DNA from: Crossaster papposus | Lineage: Eukaryota; Echinodermata; Asteroidea; Velatida; Solasteridae | Assembly (NCBI GenBank): GCA_037893245.1 | Contig: JBAIAA010000019.1 | Span: forward strand, 310,001-374,000 | Length of the DNA: 64,000 nucleotides | Direction of reading: 5' to 3' | Shown: piece by piece, positions 13,401 through 22,400 of the stretch | Numbering within the stretch: position 1 is the first letter of the stretch | How the letters are laid out: each line of letters opens with the position of its first letter | Program-made: the position numbers and the translations under genes | Notes under the pieces: generated by a model | Databases searched by the model: none | Seen by the model: only the letters and a program-made list of their open reading frames with translations | Told to the model about the DNA's origin: nothing

Positions 13401-16400
13401 CAGTCACTCCGCGCAGCCACGCGACGACACGCGTCCGGCCCAGCACGTGCAGCTGCTCTACACGCAGTTCATGCACATATGGCTGGACGCGCGTCGCGAC
13501 CGCATGGCGCGCATTCCGCGTCGAAAACGACGCCCCAAGTTCCATGCGCCGGCGCCGCTCACCATCACCAAGCGAGAGAGTGAGCTGACACTCTGCAACA
13601 ACAGCCCGCCGCAGTACAAGGGCACCTCACTGCCGCACAAACAGAAGTGTGCCGGCAAGTGCAGCCAGCTGCCCTCCGAGTAGACTTGATCCAAGTCGGG
13701 ATTATGTGGTAACATTGCTCATGGTCATCCACACTGTGCGCCTCGCGTCACGTCCACGCTTATCAGTAGCGCGCCCTCATGCGCCACCCATGCTCATGTG
13801 TGGTTCAGAAATCCCGACTTGACGGATCTGCCACACGTTTGTACCACTGACCTCTACACGTGGATAGATTATCATTGTTTCACACTTGAAGTCGGCGCGA
13901 ACTGGAAGTGCAACATGGCAGACCCACGACGTCACTCTGTGAGCCAATGAAATGTCCAGGTGTATAGTTCAGTGGGTACGGTAAGTATGACGTAATGTTT
14001 ATAAATACAAAAATGTATAGAGTAAATCCACTGACCTCTACACCTGGACATTTAATTGGCTCACAGAAGTGACGTCTTGGGTCCGCCATGTTGCACTTCC
14101 AGTTCGCGCCGACTTCAAGCGTTAACGCAGCATAATATGGACAATGGTCCGTCCAGGTGTAGAGGTCAGTGGTTTGTACACAACCTATGGGCTCATCTAC
14201 CGAAAACGGTAGCGGCCAATCAAATTGCAGAATTGTATAAATTAGCATATATCTGTAATAATATGAACTTTGACCCAGTTGTGTGACGGACATACGTGGA
14301 CATTGTGATGTACAATGTACATACACATGTGCATAGTGTACATTATGTGTAAATGTACAAACGGTTTAATAGTCTTGCTATCGTGTACATTGTCCGGCCG
14401 TTAAGTTTGCACTATACCATACTCTAACTAAATAAACGAAGTATGGACGCAGTTATTTAATTTGAAAAAGGCATCTAGTGACAGTACTGCCTACCATTCC
14501 TCCATAGTCCGTTAGCGGTCTAGCGAGTCCGTACCGATTGGCGGACTTATTTGGCATACATCGCATAACCATGTGATGCGTATGCAAATAATTTATGAAT
14601 AACTACATATCACCGCGGGGGTTTGATTGGCCGATCCGTCAAGTCGGATTTACTGCACTGACATGATGACATCGCGTTGATGCCGATAGCGGAACGACAA
14701 CCAGATGACGGCGCCTTTTTTCTAAGGCCAACAAAGCACATAACTATTCGGCCGGATTGACGAAAGCAAATTGGTAGTCTTAACTCCATGGTAAGTCCGA
14801 CTTGGGTCAAGTCTTCCCCTCCGAGGACATTTGCGCGCGCCTCTACGCGGCATACGAGAAAATGCGCCGACTGCGCACGTACAAGCGGCGTATCGCCCGC
14901 CTCTTCAAAGAGGATGCGCAGTGGTGGGCGCACACGGGCGTCAAAGCGCTGCTGCCGGCGAGTACACAAAAAACTCCACATCTGGGCAATCGGCCGGGGG
15001 AAGGCGCTCGCTCGACTATAAACAAAAAACCCGGACGCCAGATGGGGAGTTAGTCGAGCGATTGGGTGAGGGACTGCACCCGATGATCTCGAGCCAAAAG
15101 CGCGCATGCAAACTTCTTACTGTTCAAACACAAGCTACTAAATAAAAGGAAGTGGACAAGTCAAAGGTAAAATAATAAAAGGGCCAACGGGTTTCCAGTT
15201 AAAGTAAAATGCTGTGCGAGCATTCCAGCTAAAGTAAAATGCTGTCTCAGCACTGCACTCGCGTCAAAAAGGAAGTGGACAAGAGAATGCCAACGGGTTT
15301 TACCTCTTACCCCCCCCCCCCCCCCCCCCCCCCCCCCACCCCCCCCCCCCCCCCCACCCCCCCCCCCCACCCCCCAACAAGCGCAGACCGAGCGAAAGGT
15401 CAGCAGGTGTGGGCCACTAGTTCGGTGTGGGCGGGTCGAAACCGTTGCCCTCCCACTGAGCTGTAGATGTTAACTGATTAGCACCGTACCGTAATCACTG
15501 CATTTATTTGCATACACTAATGCTGGTGGGTCATCGTAAGATAGCCATTACGGCTTGGATGGAGTTCAATTTTGGTTTTGCGTTGCTATAGGTGCCGCTA
15601 TGCACGCTCTTCTACTCTGGCGCAAACTAGCTACGCCCATAATTCTAACCTACACCCTCCAGCTAGCCCAAGACACTTGACAGCCTTCGCTCCGCTTTGC
15701 ATGCACATCTGCGCCGGCGTACTTTCAGCATCTGTCAGCTACACCTAATGCATGAGCGCCTGTGCATATGGTTGGACTTCATACACGGCAACAGGTCATC
15801 ACGTCAGTTGACAATGACAATTCTACTTAGCACCGCCTTCTTTCTCCGCCTTTAGACCACCGTACGTAGCTGTGCCTTGCGCGCATTTGTCTCACAAACG
15901 CTCGCAAATACACAGCGAACGCACGCTTTCTCTAATTCATCCGACACGTGTGCCGGATTCCAAAAAAACCGATGTCACCTTGCTTCAATACTCAACAACT
16001 TTTGCACGGAAACATGTGAGCGCCAACAGCAGCATACTTACTACTTGATACACAGCGCGCACAGAGCGGGTAAGAAGTGAACTTCAACGTGGGCCCACAG
16101 CGCGCGTCGAGATTATCCGTTAATAAGCCCATTATAAGCTTATTTATAAGCTCGTGGTCATCCGCCCTATCGCGCGAGCACGAGTTATTGTTTACGCGCC
16201 GTCCATTTCGTGCCAGTTATTCAGCTACGTGACCACCGACCGCGTTACATAGCCGGTGATCACCTTCCCACTCTCTTGCGTTGCGGCCTTCTCTCTCTCG
16301 CAGAGAGTGCAGCGCTTTCCCCTCCAATGCGTGTGGTGAAGAAACCGTGGAAATGTGCGATGCCATCGTAGAGTGGGCAGATACCTCAACACTTTTGTCA

Positions 16401-19400
16401 GCCAAATCTGCCAGTGCTGCAATTCCCACAGTGTCCGCTGTGGAGGCCAAAATGGACTGGACGGTGTGGGGAAGTCGCTGTAGAAACAACTGCTTCAAAA
16501 TCCTCTCCTCCAGGGAGTTGTCCCCCAAAAGCTGGTGCATGCGACGCAACAACTGCGAGGGCTTGCGATCTCCCAATTCCTCCAAAGTAAGCAGCTGGTG
16601 TAGTCGTTTCTGCTCAGAAGCTGAAGTGCGGCGTATGAGTTCTGCTTTCAACTTATTGTAACAGTCCGTCGATGGGGGTGAGATCAAAATATCCCGCACT
16701 TCTTGTGCTATCTCCGGTTGCAAAGATCCGATAACGTAGGCAAAACGAGTCTCCTGGGTAGTAACATATCGGATGACAAACTGAGCCTCCACTTGTGTAA
16801 ACCACAGGATCGGGTCGTTGGGCCAAAATGGAGGTAGTTTGAGGCTTACTGCAGCCTGCATCACCGGCATGACAGGCGGTTGAAAAGGGTTAGAGGGAGA
16901 TGGAGGTGTAGGTGGTGTACCCTCTGTCCCATCAGGTTTAAAATCCACAGACATGGCTTGTGCAGAAGGTCACAATTGTTCAAAACAGGGTCACCAGTGT
17001 AGAAATACGTGTTTTCTCACGAAATGGGTTCTACTACTTTTAATGAAGCCTCGTGTCTGCTCTTGAATATCGTGAAAGACGGCACACAAAATGTGGGTTG
17101 TTCACAAGTTTTAATGCTCTCAAAAACTCACAAGTTCGTCATGCACCTTCTATCCATAGTTAACAAACTTCTGAAATATCAGTAGACTTAAATACACATC
17201 AATTGACTGAATAACACTCTTGAGGAAACTTTCAACGTTGGAATAAAACTTGCACAAAGCAGAATGAAAACGGTAAGTAAGAGAGGTCACCTACATGTCA
17301 CCTACATTAGCCTCTGTCATGAAATGACGAAAATCAACCGAAGAGGGCGTTTTGAGGAAATTTGTCAATATGGCTTCCGAGCTCGCGCGTAAAACTAACG
17401 TAAGTAGCTATACCATGGAGGAAAGACAACAGATAGTTAGTGAATTGCGGGGAAATACTTAATAAAAAATGGCCAATCATAAAACTAGATTTTCTTTCCT
17501 GCACTTGAAAAGACCCGCCGTATATTTATGCTCCTTAGAAAACCGGTTAGGCCCAATTAACATTTAAACAAAACAAAAAATTCAGTGGCACTGAACTGAA
17601 GCTTTATTTGAAAGCCATATTTGAATGCCAAACAGTAAACAAATTCTGGGGCCAATTCATACAACTTGATACATGTACAAGCAATATTATTTTTGTATTT
17701 TTAATTATTTTTTGACATCAAATATAAATTTGGGGCTTTACACACAAGCACTTGGTTCACATAATTACTATATGGACGTTAAACCTCAACATTCCTAATC
17801 CTGCAATGTTAATTTAAAAACCAGTTTTAAATACTGTCACATTAAATGTACAGACGCCTGTGAAATCTAGTTATATTTTACCCTTTTATTGACTGAAACC
17901 TGACATTAAAAGAACTTCGTAAATATTAAACTTGAATTTTTCAAGAATTATTCAATTGCGCCACGACCAATTAGGGAGCACTCGGTCGATTGTGTGCACA
18001 ATTTCTGGACGCCACCGTTTTGGTGTTTTTTTCGGACTAAGCTTACACCTAAATTGTTAACAGAGGATAAATAGCAAGCATTAATAACATTAACATGGTA
18101 AAGGTACAATGAATTTGCAGTTTGTCAACAAAGAAGTATGGCAACATTGCATGAGGAACGTCGGCCCAACATTAACTGTTTATAAACAATGTAAACGTCG
18201 AAGTACAGCTATAGCTCTCCCAAAGGTCGAGTTGTCTCAACGGGCGAGTTGTCTCAACGGGCGAGTTGTCTCAACGGTCGACTTGTCTGACATCTGCTAG
18301 CTACGCACGTACGTATATAGCGCAGCACGCTTTCACAAACTGACCATTTTTTCAGTCGCTGTTTCTTTCTCTTTCGTAATTTTACGGTTTTGGATGACAT
18401 TTAGCCTTATGCCTACGATTTATCCTTTCGAAATAACCACAGCCTTTAGAGCTCCGTCGTAAGCCATAAAGTTCTGACATCGACGACACACGTGTTGCTG
18501 TTGGTAAGCGCCGCCATTTTGACAATTTTCCTCGCGTTGACCTTTTAGAAAGGTCATGACAGAGGCTAATGTCACCCTGCGCAACTGCAGCACAGCGTGA
18601 TAGACTGTAGTGCCTATGGCAACCAAAACTCATTAGCATACTTATTTGTATGGAACGCCTGTTGGCTGAAAATACAAACAATCAAATATATACACGTCAC
18701 TACAGGCTCATTGAGTCGGTGCTTTAGACTACCCGATTGTGAGTCCATGCTGCTATGGGAGGAGGGGGCGAGGTGAGAGGGCAACGGTTTCGACCCGCCC
18801 ACACCGAACTAGTGGCCCCCACCTGCTGACCTTTCGCTCGGTCTGCGCTTGTTGGGGGGGGGGGGGGGGTAAGAGGTAAAACCCGTTGGCATTCTCTTGT
18901 CCACTTCCTTTTTGACGCGAGTGCAGTGCTGAGACAGCATTTTACTTTAGCTGGAATGCTCGCACAGCATTTTACTTTAACTGGAAACCCGTTGGCCCTT
19001 TTATTATGCTCTCAGAGCATTTTACCTTTGACTTGTATAGTACAGTGCACTTAATTTGTGCATATTTCACGAAAAGGCAAAAGTCAGTTTGCGGGGGCGA
19101 AATTTCTCGGCGGCCAAACGCATTTGGGCGTTTCACGAAGGGATAACAATGCTCCACTACTACTACTTTTAATTCAGTTTTAATAAATTCCTGTGGTTGT
19201 TATTTTGTTGGTTTCGGGGGCAACTAAGATGTGTAGTTACATATCAACAGAGGGCAAATTTACAGAGGGATGCGCGACGCAAAAGGAGACCAACTTGAAA
19301 TGCGATGTTGTCTATTATGAATTATGTGTTTAACATTTCGCTACGCACCATTGATCTGCGCTTCGCTAAGCTCTTCCACATCTTGTTCCTCCTCCCTCTG

Positions 19401-22400
19401 GTCAGTCTCATCGATATTCTCGGTGTTTGTACTTTCGGCCTACGTATAATAGAAACACAAACTTGTCACTAAATACAAAATACAAACTAGACGAGTCGCA
19501 AACAAGTTTAAGGGATCGTATACGTTTGATAATATTGGAACCCACTGTTTGTTTCAATCCTATATAGTTATAGATATATACCATAAAACTAACCTGAAAA
19601 AAAATTCATTTCAAAAGTTGGTAGCGATTTTGAGATATTGCCGAAATGTTGGAGCGGTTTTGTCCACGCAGGAAGAATAATCTGCATTGGAATACACACT
19701 CTGGGAAACGTCACTGCAGTAACGCTTCTCAGATTAAAAAAAAATTGGGATAAAAATCTTTTTTTATAACCGCAGTACTTCGAAGTGAAAGGTTTTTAAA
19801 AATGCATTATGCTATCCAAAGCTGCTGTACTTCTTACCAAGTAAGTTTGTATTGCCATTAATTTTTGGAGTAATTACCAAACGTATACGATCCCTTTAAT
19901 GGGTTGGTCGTCGTTGGATTCCAACCTCTACCTTAGAGTCTTCCTGGAATGCAGTTTCTGTTTTAATGTGGCGATTACTTCTCTCTAAAGTTATAGAAGA
20001 GTGAACAATTACACTCTAAAAAGAGTGAATTTCGTATAAAACCACTTCAAAAAGAGTGAAATTGAGTTTTCCGAGTAAAAGCAACTTTAAAAAGAGTGGA
20101 AATCACCTCAAAAGAGTGGTTACTATTCTGATGAGCCACAGAGGACATATCTTTTTGTAATGATGTCCTTTGTATGAATCCTCAAAAGAGTGAACTAGCC
20201 TACCACCGCTATGCATACATGAACATCATTATCATGTACATCTGTGCTGTACTTGTGAATCGTATTATACAAATACAGCATGGTTCGAGGGGAAGTAGTG
20301 GGAATTACTGGTCCCGAGGTGTAGGTCAGCTCGGCTACCTCCCGACACGAAGCGGAGGGAGATATTCGAGCTGACCTACACCGAGGGACCAGTAATATAC
20401 AAATACAGCATGGTTCGAGGGGAAGTATGGTGGGAATTACTGGTCCCGAGGTGTAGGTCAGCTCGACTACCTCCTAACACGAAGCAGAGGGAGGTAGTCG
20501 AGCTGACCTACACCGAGGGACCAGTAATATACAAATACAGCATGGTTTGAGGGGAGGTAGTGGGAATTACTGGTCCCGAAGTGTAGGTCAGCTCGACTAC
20601 CTCCCGACACGAAGCGAACTATAATGGAGGTAGTCGAGCTGACCTACACCGAGGGGCCAGTAATATACAAATACAGCATGGTTTGATGGGGAAGTAGTGG
20701 GAATTACGGGTCCCGAGGTGTAGGTCAGCTCGACTACCTCCCGACACGAAGCGAAGGGAGGTAGTTGAGCTGACCTACACCGAGGGACCAGTAATATACA
20801 AATACAGCATGGTTTGAGGGGAAGTAGTGGGAATTACTGGTCCCGAGGTGTAGGTCAGCTCGAGTACCTCCCGACACGAAGCAGATGGAGGTAGTCGAGC
20901 TGATTCGAACCTCATTCGAAAGCTCATTACAAATACAATGCTAAACAAATATCAATTAAATTTGAGAATCTATTTTTCAGGCTGAAACCCCTAAAACGCA
21001 CCAACCTTAAAATCGAAATATTCGGCCCTTTTCACTTGTTTGAAAATAATGAATGGTTTGTTGTTATTTTAAAATGTTGAATTAAACAATAAATTTACCC
21101 AAAATAGTACAAGAACACGCGTAAATATCATTACATATTTTGCCATATGTCACTGTTTCAGATCTATGAACAAATTGCGCTCTTGCGGGTAATTAGAACC
21201 CACGTTAATGTATTATATTTGCTGTATAGAAATGTGCTGGTACGTATATAGAGTTTCGACACATTACACCGTGTTGAGTCAACTCGGGATAAAATAACCC
21301 AACAAAAATATAGGGAAATTGACTTCCATTACCGAGTATAAAAATAAGGCGTTCGTACTTACAGTGACATGATTATGGCAAAATATGTAATGATGTCTTG
21401 GCGCCACAAAATGAGCTAAAAGTCGCACATAACCAAAACGAGTTATTGGCCGAAACATCCATTTTGTTTAAGTTGTAGGTCGGTTTCGAGTTGATAACAT
21501 TTGTACATAATAACAAACTCTTCTTTACCATATCCCAAAGATGTATAGCTCAATTAAAACTCTAAAGTGTGTTTTTGGTGGCTGAATTGCACTGACTGAT
21601 AGTATAGTTGGCACGGTTCACGGACTTTGAACTCTGTTTTCTCAAAACAAGGGAGCATGACTTCAGCTATTTCAAAAGAGTATAGCGGCAGCTAGGAATA
21701 AGCTACAGCAACACACAATACATCATTTGAAAGCTCAGGACAAATTCTTTATAGAAATGTAATAATGTCAAATTTTATATTTGGCAATTTTCCACCGATT
21801 TCGTGGTGCCGGGTCACATTTACGGATCGGTTAGTCAAACACAAAAAAGCCGTCGGTGGTTTTGATATTTGTTTGTTACGCCAGCTGTGAAAATAGCTAC
21901 AGTTTGGTTATTTTGCCCTACAAATATATAATTTAGTTTTGTTATTTGTGTTAAAGGTATGATACATTGATAATTGCTCGAATGATTAGGAATGGGTGGA
22001 TGTAAAGGTAGGATATACACCATTGGAAATTGCTTGAATAATCATGAATGGGGGGATTTAAAGGTAGGATACACCATTTATAATTGCTTGAATTACCAAG
22101 AATGGGTGGATGTAAAGGTAGGATACACCATTGGTAATTGCTTGGAGTATCAGGAATGGGTGGATGTAAAGGTAGGATACACCATTGATAATTGCTTGAA
22201 TTATCAGGAATGGGAGATTTAAAGGTAGGATATACACCATTGATAATTGCTTGAATTGTCAGGAATGGGTGGATTTAATTGTAGGATATACATTGATAAT
22301 TGCTTGAATTGTCAGGAATGGGTAGATTTAAAAGTAGGATACGCCATTGATAATTGCTTGAAGTATGAGGAATGGGTGGATGCAAAGGTAGGATATACCA

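Noticed and set aside
13880..14326. 148-codon minus-strand frame
   Set aside because: It lies across the arms of a fold-back MITE and shows repeated segments from both arms.
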